64,000 bases of DNA from a virus: IMG/VR virus record IMGVR_UViG_3300031578_000005, positions 1 through 64,000 of that record. One strand, written 5' to 3'. The notes below the pieces were generated by a model, which did not search any database, was not told the origin of the DNA, and was given only the letters and a program-made list of their open reading frames with translations. Each line of letters starts with the position of its first letter. Positions within the stretch are counted from its first letter, which is position 1. Below, one piece after another: positions 34,681-44,166 of the stretch. The position numbers and the translations under genes were made by a program.

Positions 34681-34700
34681 TAGTTGGGTTTGGAAAAATC

Positions 34701-34731
34701 TTGCTTAATTAAAATTTAAACAGTACATTTA
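34701..34731 (+). promoter_or_regulatory. Host-type promoter
   Basis: TTG (34701-34703), 20 nt, TACATTTA (34724-34731), one mismatch from TAnnTTTG, ahead of the gene at 34745. Confidence 0.4.
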
Positions 34732-34744
34732 CAAAAAAATTGTT

Positions 34745-35053
34745 ATGATAGGAAAATACAAAGTCATCACACTATGCGGTAGTACAAAATTCAAAGAACA
34801 ATTTCTAGTTGAACAAAAACGTTTAACACTTGAAGGAAATATAGTAATAAGCGTTGGGTTATTTGGACACAGTGGTGATGACGAAGTTTGGACCGAAAAT
34901 ACTAAAGAAATGCTTGATGAGATGCATAAAAGAAAAATTGATTTGGCTGATGAAATTTTTGTAATAAACGTTGATGGCTATATTGGCTCATCAACAAAAG
35001 GTGAAATTGAGTATGCCGAACATACGAATAAAATTGTGAGATATTTGTGTTAA
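34745..35053 (+). CDS. Nucleoside 2-deoxyribosyltransferase-like protein
   Basis: A 102-aa Rossmann-like protein with ITLCGSTKFKEQF at the N-terminus, MHKRKIDLADEIFVINV in the middle and GYIGSSTKGEIEYAEHTNK at the end. This is the pattern of the nucleoside 2-deoxyribosyltransferase/DUF4406 superfamily common in phages. A role in nucleotide salvage or in NAD/nucleoside breakdown is possible. A host-type promoter precedes it, consistent with early expression. Confidence 0.7.
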   Translation: MIGKYKVITLCGSTKFKEQFLVEQKRLTLEGNIVISVGLFGHSGDDEVWTENTKEMLDEMHKRKIDLADEIFVINVDGYIGSSTKGEIEYAEHTNKIVRYLC

Positions 35054-35169
35054 AAAAGACTGAATTTAACTGGGTCAGTGATGAATCAAGCACGCTCAGG
35101 CAATTATACGGTAATGTTTATAAAATCTAATACAGGATTTAAATACAAGCCCGTTCGAACAAAAGGTTC

Positions 35170-35661
35170 TTAAAACTTTATTGACGCAGCCTCAATAAAT
35201 TTATTATTTTTTAATATTATCTTCTTTGTGCTTAAAATATCTTTAATTTTTCCCAATGTCATGCCATAATGAAACACTAACAATGGTGAGTCATCATCAT
35301 CATTATGTTCGAACATCTTATCATAATCACTAACACCATTTGCATTGATTCCATCAGAATTCTCATCCTCATACGCCAAAGCGTGAATTGTATAATATCC
35401 ATGCATATATGGTCTATCAACAGCCTCATGCAAACAGAATAAATTAAATGATCGTGTTTTTAACTCAATAATTGCATTAATATAATCTTCATCGGGAGGC
35501 AAGGCATTATCACAAGCAGGAGATAAATCCCAACACCAGTTATCCATATCAATATTTGTTGGATCAAGTGAAAATATGAATTCATATAGTCCATCACCAA
35601 CAGTATTGTAACCGATTTTCTTTACAAAAATTAGTTTTAATTTATTGTCATCATATTCCAT
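35170..35661 (-). CDS. Conserved phage hypothetical protein
   Basis: A 163-aa acidic protein. NWCWDLSPACDN, FCLHEAVDRPYMHGYYTIHA and LVFHYGMTLGKIKDIL stand out as likely conserved blocks with Trp, Cys and His residues. I do not recognise the family. A late-type motif lies 12 nt upstream. Confidence 0.55.
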   Translation of the reverse strand: MEYDDNKLKLIFVKKIGYNTVGDGLYEFIFSLDPTNIDMDNWCWDLSPACDNALPPDEDYINAIIELKTRSFNLFCLHEAVDRPYMHGYYTIHALAYEDENSDGINANGVSDYDKMFEHNDDDDSPLLVFHYGMTLGKIKDILSTKKIILKNNKFIEAASIKF

Positions 35662-35673
35662 ATTAACGTTTAC

Positions 35674-35682
35674 GCATAAATA
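35674..35682 (-). promoter_or_regulatory. Late-type promoter motif
   Basis: GTATTTATG on the minus strand, 12 nt before the start at 35661. Confidence 0.4.
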
Positions 35683-35692
35683 CTATACTTAA

Positions 35693-36109
35693 TTAATTTT
35701 TATTTCCTTGGATTCCAGATATTTTGTATATCTCACCTAAAGTAATTGTTAATGAAAAGTCATATAATTTTATTTGGCGATTTAATTTTCTTTTTAAAAG
35801 ATACGTAATTATTTTGAATATAATTGAAACCAATAAAAACACCAGTGATAATAATTTATATTTAAATAAAATTGCACTTAATAAAATCGTTAATATCGAA
35901 AAATAATTTAGGCTATTCCTCCAACTTAAAATTACATTTAAAAAATCATCATAATAAAAAATAATCATTCTTTTAAATTTGAACCAATCACAATTAATGT
36001 TGTTATTTTCATCATCCTGTACAATCGAAAACATCTCCAATTCTTTTTTCTTTGAGCCACCAATATAAGTTCTCATGAACTTATAATTAGAAAATGTTCG
36101 ATTAATCAT
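35693..36109 (-). CDS. Hypothetical membrane protein
   Basis: A 138-aa protein with two closely spaced hydrophobic segments (SLNYFSILTILLSAILF and LLSLVFLLVSIIFKIITYL) and a soluble N-terminal 60 residues. No known family. Confidence 0.5.
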   Translation of the reverse strand: MINRTFSNYKFMRTYIGGSKKKELEMFSIVQDDENNNINCDWFKFKRMIIFYYDDFLNVILSWRNSLNYFSILTILLSAILFKYKLLSLVFLLVSIIFKIITYLLKRKLNRQIKLYDFSLTITLGEIYKISGIQGNKN

Positions 36110-36155
36110 ATTAAATAGTTTTAAGTTAATACGTTAATATCTATGTTAATGTTAC

Positions 36156-36185
36156 AAAAAAAACTCGAAATATTTCGAGTTTTTT
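36156..36185. terminator. Bidirectional terminator
   Basis: AAAAACTCGAAATATTTCGAGTTTTT is a perfect palindrome with A/T tracts, just after the stop at 36188 of the frameshifted internal-head gene. Confidence 0.75.
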
Positions 36186-36187
36186 AT

Positions 36188-38928
36188 CTAAAATCCACCA
36201 AAACTATTCATTCCTCCTGTGCCTTTGCCACGCATTGGACTTACAATTGCCTTATTTTGAACTTCGGGTGATGCGTATTGTAATCTTCCGTCCTTACCAA
36301 TTCTTAATGTGCCACCATTATTTTCAACATATAATTTAACCAAGTCATATTTACTTTCAATGGGTGTACTACTTGCAGCTTTTTTGATTGCCCCCCAATT
36401 ATTGAGAATTTCCCTAAATGCTTTGTTAAATAACTCCTCAATACCTTTAGCGTCATCGGGTCTTAAACTTTTAAATTTTTCTGCAACACTTAACCCAAAA
36501 ATTTCGTTCAGTTCACTTTTTTTTTTAATGTTACTCCCTCAAATAACTTATATTGATTGTCAATCATTGCATCTAATTTTTTTAATGCATCAGACTTTTT
36601 GCTTTCAGTTAATATTGGTTTTCTCAACCCCGCATGTTCTTCAAGTCTATTGTGAATGTATTTTCTAACCTTAAGTTCACTTTCAGTCATTTGTTTCTTA
36701 TTATTTTCAACACCTTCTTTTTTCATGTTTTTCCACATAGCAGCTGCGGCCACTTTTTCACCAGCTTCTTTACTGCCATATTCTTTTTCAGCTTTTTTTG
36801 CTACCTTTTCAAACCCCTTGCCCTTTTTTCCAATATCTTCACCAGCCTTAGCCTTTTTTACCACTTCGCTTTTCTTCTCTTTTGATAAACCAGCAGATGG
36901 TTTTTCTTCATTAACAACTTTAGCACCTTTCATGATGGGGACTTTATTTCCACCCTTCGTTTCATTCACCAAAGCATTTAATGTTTCACGTAATTTCTGA
37001 ACCACTTCATTTACTGAAATATTAACGGTCTTACTTTGACCATCAACATTTATGTCAATTCCAGTTGTTGGTGCACCATCAGGTTTAACAACACCTCCAC
37101 CCAATGATTGTGCTTCTGGAGCAAAATCGAATTCATTATTATCTTCAGTATCTGTTTCCTCGGTATTATCAATATCCAAATCTTCACCTTCGGGTTCTTC
37201 TTCTTCTTTAATTGCTTTTACCGGGACGTTTGTGCTGAGTTTTTTTCCAGTTTTTTCAGGAATCTTAATTTCTTCAAGCTGTTCCATATTGGGTTGAGTT
37301 TCAATATTTGCGGGATCAACGCCTTCGGCTTTATATTTGGACAAATCAACACCTCCACCCGTTTTTCTAAGCTGATTTGACATAGTTTGTAATAAACTCC
37401 CAACATTTATTGGTTCTTGTCCTGCTTTAGCTGCACCAGCATTTGCAGCGGCAATTTGATTAACTAAATTACCTGCCATTGCTTGAATTTTATCTAGAGA
37501 TGCGTTTCTTTTTTTAATGCCGCTTTTAATATCTTGTGTTTGACTACCAGCTTGATATGCTTGTTTACCTCTTTCAACGGCATTACCAACACCTGTACTA
37601 ACATTCTTAGCAGCATTACCAACAGCATTACCAATACCCGTACCAGCTTTCTTAATGCTACCAAGAGCTGCTTTTCCCAAACCCGCTAATCCACCACCCC
37701 AAGCTTCATCAATTTTTGCATGAATATCCTCTTCGGTTGATTCATCCATTGAGTTAACTTCGGGTTCTAATTCGTTAGCATAATCGTCATGGCCATATTC
37801 ATTTTTTAGGATATCTAATACTTGTGGCATGAGTTTAATAAATAATGCAACAGTCTTATGATCCCCATCATTTTCACCTTCGCCATATGCATTAGCATAC
37901 CCACTAACCAAATTACCCATTTCTTCTTCACCACATTCCATTAAAGATTCTTTAGAATAACCTCTAGATTCAGCATATTTTGCAAAGCCACCGCATTCAG
38001 AGCATTGCCCCTCTGCCATTTCTTCATTACCTGCGGTATCTTCAACATTTTGTCCTAAACCTTCAATGTCTTCATCAGGAACTACTTTAGTAATTTTATC
38101 AGCCATTGCTTTTCTATCTTCAACTTCAACATCAGGAAATTTATCCTTGAATGCTGATAAAAATGTATTCACATATGACTTAACTTGAGAATCGGTTAAT
38201 TCTGTTTTTCTTAATTTATTGGTTAATTTTCCCAATGACTTTTCAATTTCTTCTGTCGTAATATCTTTATTTTCTTCACCCTCTGGATTAGGCATCTCTT
38301 CTTCGCCATCATCAGATGGTAATTCATCAGTAGGCATCTCTTCTTCGCCATCATCAGATGGTAATTCATCAGTAGGCATTTCTTCCCCACCCTCTGGACT
38401 AGGCATTTCTTCGCCACCATCAGATGGTAATTCATCAGTAGGCATTTCTTCCCCACCCTCTGGCGATGGTTGATTTACAGGCATTTCAGCAGCACTGGTT
38501 GCAGCGTCCAAATCACCTAATTTATTTTCGGCATTTTCGATTTCTTTACCCGCAACGTCTTCATTTAATCTTTTTTTACTACCAGTTTTACTTGGCTTAT
38601 TTACGATTGCCTCATTTATTGAGTGAAACATCATATTTCGTTGTTTATCTGCTTCAGCTAATGACTTATACTGAAAATTCGTTATATTTGCTAATCCACC
38701 AACATATGCAAAGTCTGAAATATTTGGGTCTTGTTTTAAACCAGCTATTTTAACATAATAATTATGATTTTCTTTAATGATACCATAGGCAACACCATTT
38801 GCTGCTCTTTTATAATCAATTAAAGTACCATTTGTACGATTTTGAGATTCTTTCGTTATTTTTTTATTGACTTCAGCTAACGTTCTCATTCTTTCGTAAT
38901 GTGCTTCTTCTGATATATGTCTTTTCAT
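36188..38928 (-). CDS. Large internal head/core protein with -1 frameshift extension
   Basis: The zero frame (36508-38928) gives 806 aa. At its end a run of ten A (minus strand, 36517-36526) lets a -1 shift continue into an open frame without its own start (SELNEIFGLSVAEKF... to FGGF stop at 36188), adding about 109 aa. The N-terminus has YYVKIAGLKQDPNISDFAYV and two likely protease sites (HSINE, KRLNE). Acidic tandem repeats of EEMPTDELPSDDGE follow at about residues 158-220, then Ala/Gly-rich and Lys-rich regions. It looks like a head-internal polyprotein processed by the gp21-like protease. The shift may be programmed or an indel. Confidence 0.6.
38219..38473 (-). repeat. Tandem coding repeat
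   Basis: About four to five imperfect units encoding EEMPTDELPSD(D/G)GE, alternating with EEMPSPEGGE, inside the internal-head gene. Confidence 0.8.
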
Positions 38929-38970
38929 TTGAATATTTTTTATTTGCTAATTATTTACGTTATATTTTTT

Positions 38971-38979
38971 TATAAATAC
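38971..38979 (-). promoter_or_regulatory. Late-type promoter motif
   Basis: GTATTTATA on the minus strand, 42 nt upstream of 38928. Confidence 0.35.
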
Positions 38980-39006
38980 TTATGTAACAACAAAAGGGTT
39001 GATACA

Positions 39007-39255
39007 TTAAATTATTTCTTGTTTTTCATTAATGATTTTATTTTTAATTAACATTTCATTAATTTCAGTTGTTATTAAATTTTTTCTAAAATAATCATTA
39101 ATAACTGATTGATTTACATTTTTTAATGAAACATTTTCATTTAAATTTTTGACATTTTTATGCAATGCCTCTAATATGTCATAATAAATTCTTTCTAATT
39201 TTTTATTATTAACATATTCAATTAATTGTTCTTTTTTCACTATAAATCTTTTCAT
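39007..39255 (-). CDS. Small putative head-internal protein
   Basis: An 82-aa helical, Lys/Asn-rich protein with VKNLNENVSL around residue 38, a possible (L)NE cleavage site. It sits between two head-type genes on the same strand and lies 3 nt after the nucleotidyltransferase gene. Confidence 0.45.
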   Translation of the reverse strand: MKRFIVKKEQLIEYVNNKKLERIYYDILEALHKNVKNLNENVSLKNVNQSVINDYFRKNLITTEINEMLIKNKIINEKQEII

Positions 39256-39258
39256 AAA

Positions 39259-40071
39259 CTAAATAGCAAATTCATCTAAACTTAATTCCTTCGTCAAATA
39301 ATTATTTTTCATTTGCATTAATTTCTCAAGATATCCTGAATTTCTTAAAATTTTAAATACTAAATTTTCAATTGAATATTCACCACCATTATCTAATCCA
39401 GATTGTCGATATTTTTTAATTTTATTTTTCAATGCCTCATATTTTTCAATGAAATCCTTTTTATTTTTATTATTAGTTAAATCATCAATAGCATTCATGA
39501 GATCAGCAGTTTTTAATTGTACTGCACTTGTATTAATATTTATTATTTTTTTGGTTGGCTTAATTACCCAATCATTTTTAATTAAAGAATATGTACCAGA
39601 TGAATGATGTAACTCATTAATGTCTTGAAAATACATTTCTACCTCATGTCCTTTTACTTGGATGGGCAAATTATTAGCCCATAATTGTTTTTTTAATTTT
39701 AAAAAATCACCAACAAATTCCGTATTTATTGAAATTTGACTAAAATCTGTAATAATGTGAACATCCAAATCAGAGTTTTCATTATAATTATAATTAGCCA
39801 AGCTTCCTGTCAAAATAATATCGTTAAATTTAAGCATTTCAACATCACAAAATTCTATAAATCTTTTTGCATTCATTAATAATATTTTTCGGATTTCTGG
39901 TTTTAATTTCATATTATTATCCCATATAAATGGACTTAGCTCATCGTGTATTTGAATAGACGATGTATTAACGTCATCAGGCTCAACGACTTCTTTTAAA
40001 ACATCCGAGATATTATTTTTTGCCCAAAATCTACTTGACCATGAACGTGGTTTTTTATTGTCTTCAATCAT
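39259..40071 (-). CDS. Nucleotidyltransferase-fold protein
   Basis: A 270-aa protein with the polymerase-beta-type signature: ILTGSLANYNYNENSDLDVH gives G89-S90 and D101-x-D103. Whether a third acidic residue is present (EVEMYFQ is a candidate) is uncertain. Minimal nucleotidyltransferases add NMP to proteins or RNA. Its place among internal-head genes suggests it could be packaged, but it has no clear NE leader. Confidence 0.7.
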   Translation of the reverse strand: MIEDNKKPRSWSSRFWAKNNISDVLKEVVEPDDVNTSSIQIHDELSPFIWDNNMKLKPEIRKILLMNAKRFIEFCDVEMLKFNDIILTGSLANYNYNENSDLDVHIITDFSQISINTEFVGDFLKLKKQLWANNLPIQVKGHEVEMYFQDINELHHSSGTYSLIKNDWVIKPTKKIININTSAVQLKTADLMNAIDDLTNNKNKKDFIEKYEALKNKIKKYRQSGLDNGGEYSIENLVFKILRNSGYLEKLMQMKNNYLTKELSLDEFAI

Positions 40072-40075
40072 AACA

Positions 40076-40507
40076 TTATTTACCTACTTTAGCTATATCA
40101 ACAACAGGTATTTTAGGTTTTGATTCATTTGTTGTTACATCTTTTTTTGATTTATCAACATTATCCTTATCATCTTCGTTTTCTGAATCATCTTCATCTG
40201 TTTTCTTTTCGAAATTCCATTTTTTTCTCTCACTAATTTCGACCTCAGTGCTTTCACCAGAGTCTTCACTTGGAATTTCCTCAGATTCTTCACCATGTAT
40301 CATAGAATATAATTCGTCAACCTTATTTTTTAGTTCTTCGTATTTTTCTTCAACTGATTGTTCTTCAGCAGGTGACTCATCACCAGTTTCAACAGGTAAA
40401 TTCTCTGTGTTATTTAGTTCTTCAAAATCTTCGTTTAATTTAGGTTTAAATGTTTTATCCAACCTGCCCATAACTTCAAAAAGTCTTACTCTACTGTCTT
40501 TTTTCAT
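40076..40507 (-). CDS. Acidic prohead-core protein with LNE leader
   Basis: 143 aa. It begins MKKDSRVRLFEVMGRLDKTF, then KPKLNEDF, like the gene at 1494, and continues as a very acidic, Ser/Glu-rich chain with one coiled coil (EEKYEELKNKVDELYSMI). Composition resembles small T4 prohead core proteins (gp67/gp68 type). A late-type motif lies 13 nt upstream. Confidence 0.55.
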   Translation of the reverse strand: MKKDSRVRLFEVMGRLDKTFKPKLNEDFEELNNTENLPVETGDESPAEEQSVEEKYEELKNKVDELYSMIHGEESEEIPSEDSGESTEVEISERKKWNFEKKTDEDDSENEDDKDNVDKSKKDVTTNESKPKIPVVDIAKVGK

Positions 40508-40520
40508 ATTTTTTGTTTTT

Positions 40521-40529
40521 ATATAAATA
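40521..40529 (-). promoter_or_regulatory. Late-type promoter motif
   Basis: GTATTTATAT on the minus strand, 13 nt before 40507. Confidence 0.45.
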
Positions 40530-40615
40530 CATATTATTTTAAATCGTACATTTTTAATTTTTGTACAATTTCATCATTATTTAATAAATACTTAGTTATA
40601 TTCAAATGGATTTAG

Positions 40616-40624
40616 TATTTATAA
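40616..40624 (+). promoter_or_regulatory. Late-type promoter motif
   Basis: GTATTTATAA, 18 nt before ATG 40643; divergent from the motif at 40521. Confidence 0.4.
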
Positions 40625-40642
40625 TTAAAATCTTAGTGTAAA

Positions 40643-42643
40643 ATGAATTTAGACTGTTTAAATAACATAATAACAACCAACCTAGCTGTTCAAATAGATA
40701 TTAGTAAATTAAAATCATGGAATTTGAATGCTGATTTAACCACGTTTAGCATAACAAAATGGAATGATGCTGTTTCTGATAACATCAACTTAATTGATTT
40801 TGGATTAACTGCTTTTGATAATGGTAGAACAAATATTATGTGGAGCGGAATCACACTAACACCACAAGATAATTTATTTTCAATGTATCGTGTTGGCTAT
40901 AATGACGTATATAACCCAATAAACACTGAAACTAGTGGAATTACGGCAATTACACAATACTTGCCAATTAGTGCAATTACAACAAGTACGGCAGGAAATT
41001 ATTTTGATTTAAATGGTGGATATTTGCAAGGATTTTTTAAATTAAATGGGTATAACTATGAATTATTACCATCAAGGTATAATGACGGAATTACAATTGA
41101 AACATTGTTATATCTATACCCAAATTCTAGTGGGATTTTTTATATGATGGGAGCACGTGCTGAAGATAAATATAATCCATATTTTAGTGGGGAAATTATT
41201 ACCGGTAATACTACAATTGGTGTTGTGAGTAGTTCTGATAATTATTTGGATGCAATAATTTCATCTGAGATTTTAAAAGAAAGCTTTTCAACACCAGAAA
41301 ATAACACCAATACAATATATACAGAAACCGATCCAATTAATAACATAAAAAATAATGTAATTGCCTTTGAAATAACTACTGAAGGTAATCTTAGTTATAA
41401 ATATGTCGATGATAATGGCGTTATTGTTAATAATTCATCACTAAATATCATTACAGCAACAGGATTTACGTTAATATCAATAGTATTTACGCCTTATAGT
41501 AAAATAACTGATATTGATTTATTATATTGTACTAAACAAAGAAGAGGTGATTTAGTTTTTTATGTCAACGGTCGCACAATCTGGGCAGTAAAAGATTTTC
41601 CAGAGTTTTATTTTAAATCATTTACAAATAATAATGAAAAACAATTAGGTGTTCCATATTCAATTAGCTGGGGTGGTGGCAGCTTTGGACTACAAAATTC
41701 TTGGCACTATGATTATCAAACATATATTATATATAGTGGACAAAACAGTAATTATATTAATTCAAAATTTTTCGTAACGAACAATCCGTTACCAAATATA
41801 TGCCGAATAACATCAACTGGCGATACGTATCTATCGGGATTATCATTAAGTGCTAATTCAACAACATTTATTAAAACAGATACTTGTAACCCAACAGTTC
41901 AAATTCCTGTTACAGTAATGTGTATTAATTATACTGGTAGTACAGGGAACACATATTTTGTCAGATTTAACCAACCAATATCAGTTATCTCTAATAGGGA
42001 TTATACCGTTAATTTATCGGTATATAATAACAATTTTTTTATGGCTAATACTGATAATAAGTTATCAATCTTAGCTTATAGTAATACTGTTGATATTAAC
42101 GTTATTGACGATACTGAATATATGTACCCATTACCATATAATATAAATAATATTGATAGCGAACTACATAAATTTAATGATGCTCAGGAATATGAATATA
42201 TTTTAAATGGCGTAATGTATTATGGGGTATCTGGACTTGAGGTAACACAACAAAATTCGCTAATTCAAAATAGCGATACAATAATGGCAAATAATGATAC
42301 GTGGTTGCCAATGACAAGTATTTTTAGAAGTACTGAGAATAGCGGTCAAAATAATATATATTTGGGATTATTAATTGAAACTGATGGAATTTTTAATACT
42401 GGTGGAACCCTATATGTTAAAGACTTTACATATACAGCTGCGGATATTTTAGTTCAGGATGAAAGAAAAGATAATTTATTAATTGAACAAAATTTTAATA
42501 CAAGTTTTATTGGTGGTATTCAAAAACTTAGAATATATGATATGGCATTAACATCACCAGAGATATTGCATAACGCATTATTTGAGGCAAATTTAAACTC
42601 AGATGTTATTGTAAACAAAGGTGGAAGAATAATACATAGATAA
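40643..42643 (+). CDS. LamG-like structural protein (fibre, decoration or baseplate)
   Basis: A 666-aa Asn/Thr/Ile-rich beta protein. GDLVFYVNGRTIWAVKDF and the late QKLRIYDMALTSPEI are typical of concanavalin/LamG-type jelly-roll domains that end R-I-Y-x-x-A-L-S/T. No signal peptide and no trimeric fibre repeats are evident. A host-binding or decoration role is likely; the exact structure is unknown. Confidence 0.5.
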   Translation: MNLDCLNNIITTNLAVQIDISKLKSWNLNADLTTFSITKWNDAVSDNINLIDFGLTAFDNGRTNIMWSGITLTPQDNLFSMYRVGYNDVYNPINTETSGITAITQYLPISAITTSTAGNYFDLNGGYLQGFFKLNGYNYELLPSRYNDGITIETLLYLYPNSSGIFYMMGARAEDKYNPYFSGEIITGNTTIGVVSSSDNYLDAIISSEILKESFSTPENNTNTIYTETDPINNIKNNVIAFEITTEGNLSYKYVDDNGVIVNNSSLNIITATGFTLISIVFTPYSKITDIDLLYCTKQRRGDLVFYVNGRTIWAVKDFPEFYFKSFTNNNEKQLGVPYSISWGGGSFGLQNSWHYDYQTYIIYSGQNSNYINSKFFVTNNPLPNICRITSTGDTYLSGLSLSANSTTFIKTDTCNPTVQIPVTVMCINYTGSTGNTYFVRFNQPISVISNRDYTVNLSVYNNNFFMANTDNKLSILAYSNTVDINVIDDTEYMYPLPYNINNIDSELHKFNDAQEYEYILNGVMYYGVSGLEVTQQNSLIQNSDTIMANNDTWLPMTSIFRSTENSGQNNIYLGLLIETDGIFNTGGTLYVKDFTYTAADILVQDERKDNLLIEQNFNTSFIGGIQKLRIYDMALTSPEILHNALFEANLNSDVIVNKGGRIIHR

Positions 42644-42646
42644 CTT

Positions 42647-42736
42647 ATGACAGAAGATCAATATTATGATTATTATGAAGATTATGATAATCTATTTCGT
42701 GAGATATTAGAGTTAATGATAAATAAATTCGATTAA
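42647..42736 (+). CDS. Very small hypothetical peptide
   Basis: A 29-aa acidic, Tyr-rich peptide (MTEDQYYDYYEDYDNLFREI...) starting 3 nt after the previous stop; likely co-transcribed. Confidence 0.4.
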   Translation: MTEDQYYDYYEDYDNLFREILELMINKFD

Positions 42737-42753
42737 CAAAAATCAATCCTAAT

Positions 42754-43209
42754 ATGTATCAAAAGGCACTTAATGAATTTACCAGATATGGTGGTTTAAT
42801 GAATTATCCGACAAAATATGTCGAACAATGGAAGGATATTATTATTAACAATTTTATGTATCTGGATGTTATTACAATGTTTTTGGGCCATACTAGTTAT
42901 TTCGATGTTGATACTTTTAACGATGTCGTATTATACGATGATGGGAATGAAGATAATTATGTTCATGATTGGAACGATGCAATGGAATATATTGAAAAAA
43001 TGGGATATGATGATTTTTTAGATAACATCTTACCGCATTTCTCAAATGGTCAGGATTTAATTAGTGATTATGGTCTGGAACCACTAAGAAAAATAGTTGA
43101 AGAATTATATGGTGAAACCGATCCTAATAAAATATTGGTTTTAATTAATAGAGCATTAGATATTTCACATCAGAGATCGAATTTATCAGAATTATTTATT
43201 GAGGGTTAA
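42754..43209 (+). CDS. Hypothetical protein
   Basis: A 151-aa acidic protein rich in aromatic residues (MYQKALNEFTRYGGLMNYPT...). It follows the structural gene and the 29-aa peptide; no motif recognised. Confidence 0.5.
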   Translation: MYQKALNEFTRYGGLMNYPTKYVEQWKDIIINNFMYLDVITMFLGHTSYFDVDTFNDVVLYDDGNEDNYVHDWNDAMEYIEKMGYDDFLDNILPHFSNGQDLISDYGLEPLRKIVEELYGETDPNKILVLINRALDISHQRSNLSELFIEG

Positions 43210-43322
43210 TCAACTGCTACGATAATATTACACAAAATTATACAATATTTAATAAAAATTAACAAAATTTTTCGTATTTTTACAAAAAATATACTATTTA
43301 TATGAAAAGAAGAAATAAAATT

Positions 43323-43517
43323 ATGGAAAATTTGAAGAACCAATCGTTGAAAGTTGTTCGTGTTGACAAACATGAATTTGAACTTGATAACGGGGATGTA
43401 TATCCGATACCTTTCGAATTGGATGTTGATGAAGATATTTCCGTTGAAGAATTTCAGAAGATTCTGGACTCTTCAAAAGAACTGATGCTAAAGATACTTG
43501 AACAGTCAAATGAATAA
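43323..43517 (+). CDS. Small protein upstream of tnpA
   Basis: 64 aa from ATG 43323 (MENLKNQSLKVVRVDKHEFE...). The start is chosen because TATTTATAT at 43295-43303 overlaps the ATG at 43302. DNGDVYPIPFELD is distinctive. It overlaps tnpA by 8 nt (ATGAATAA). It may be an accessory or regulatory protein of the element; function unknown. Confidence 0.5.
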   Translation: MENLKNQSLKVVRVDKHEFELDNGDVYPIPFELDVDEDISVEEFQKILDSSKELMLKILEQSNE

Positions 43518-44166
43518 GTTATTATCCATACAACAAGTATCTCTGACTCTTGGTGTCACCAAGAAAACATTAAGGATATGGGATAACGAAGGTAAACTCA
43601 TATCTGTTAAAACCGTTGGTGGACACCGTAAATACCGTGAGGAAGACATTAACAACTACATGGGTGAACACAGTGTCGAAGTTGTTATAACTGGTGTCGC
43701 CACATATAGTCGTGTCAGTTCACATGAACAGAAAACCAAAGGAGATTTGGACAGACAGTCTCAGAGGATTTCTGAATACTGTGCGAAGAAAAAATATAGT
43801 GTTGAACATATTATTAAAGATGTCGGGTCTGGACTTTCGGACACCCGTGTTGGTTTTGTTAAACTCGTGGATTTGGTTATTAAGAAAAAAATTAGTAAAA
43901 TTGTAATCGAAAACAAAGACCGTCTTACCAGATTTCAATTCAACCTGATTAAGACATTCTTTAACAGTTATGATGTTGAGCTGGAATGTGTGGACAATAA
44001 CAACATATCCAATGAGGAAGAATTCGTGAACGACATCATGATGCTCATGGCTTCGTTCTCTGGAAAACTTTACGGGAAGCGTAGCGTTAAGCGTAAAAAA
44101 GAATTGAAAGAAGAAAAATTGAAGTTACAACAATTAAAAGAGAAAAATGAACAACCAGTGGTTTGA
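43510..44166 (+). CDS. tnpA: IS607-family serine recombinase TnpA
   Basis: 218 aa. An N-terminal MerR-like HTH (LLSIQQVSLTLGVTKKTLRI, then GHRKYREED) is followed by a small serine-recombinase domain: ATYSRVSSHEQK with catalytic Ser about 70, GDLDRQSQ and ENKDRLTRF. It is typical IS607 TnpA in length and order. The preferred ATG is 43510, four codons inside the longest frame. The stop overlaps the helicase start by 20 nt, unlike the usual direct tnpA-tnpB overlap. Confidence 0.88.
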   Translation: MNKLLSIQQVSLTLGVTKKTLRIWDNEGKLISVKTVGGHRKYREEDINNYMGEHSVEVVITGVATYSRVSSHEQKTKGDLDRQSQRISEYCAKKKYSVEHIIKDVGSGLSDTRVGFVKLVDLVIKKKISKIVIENKDRLTRFQFNLIKTFFNSYDVELECVDNNNISNEEEFVNDIMMLMASFSGKLYGKRSVKRKKELKEEKLKLQQLKEKNEQPVV

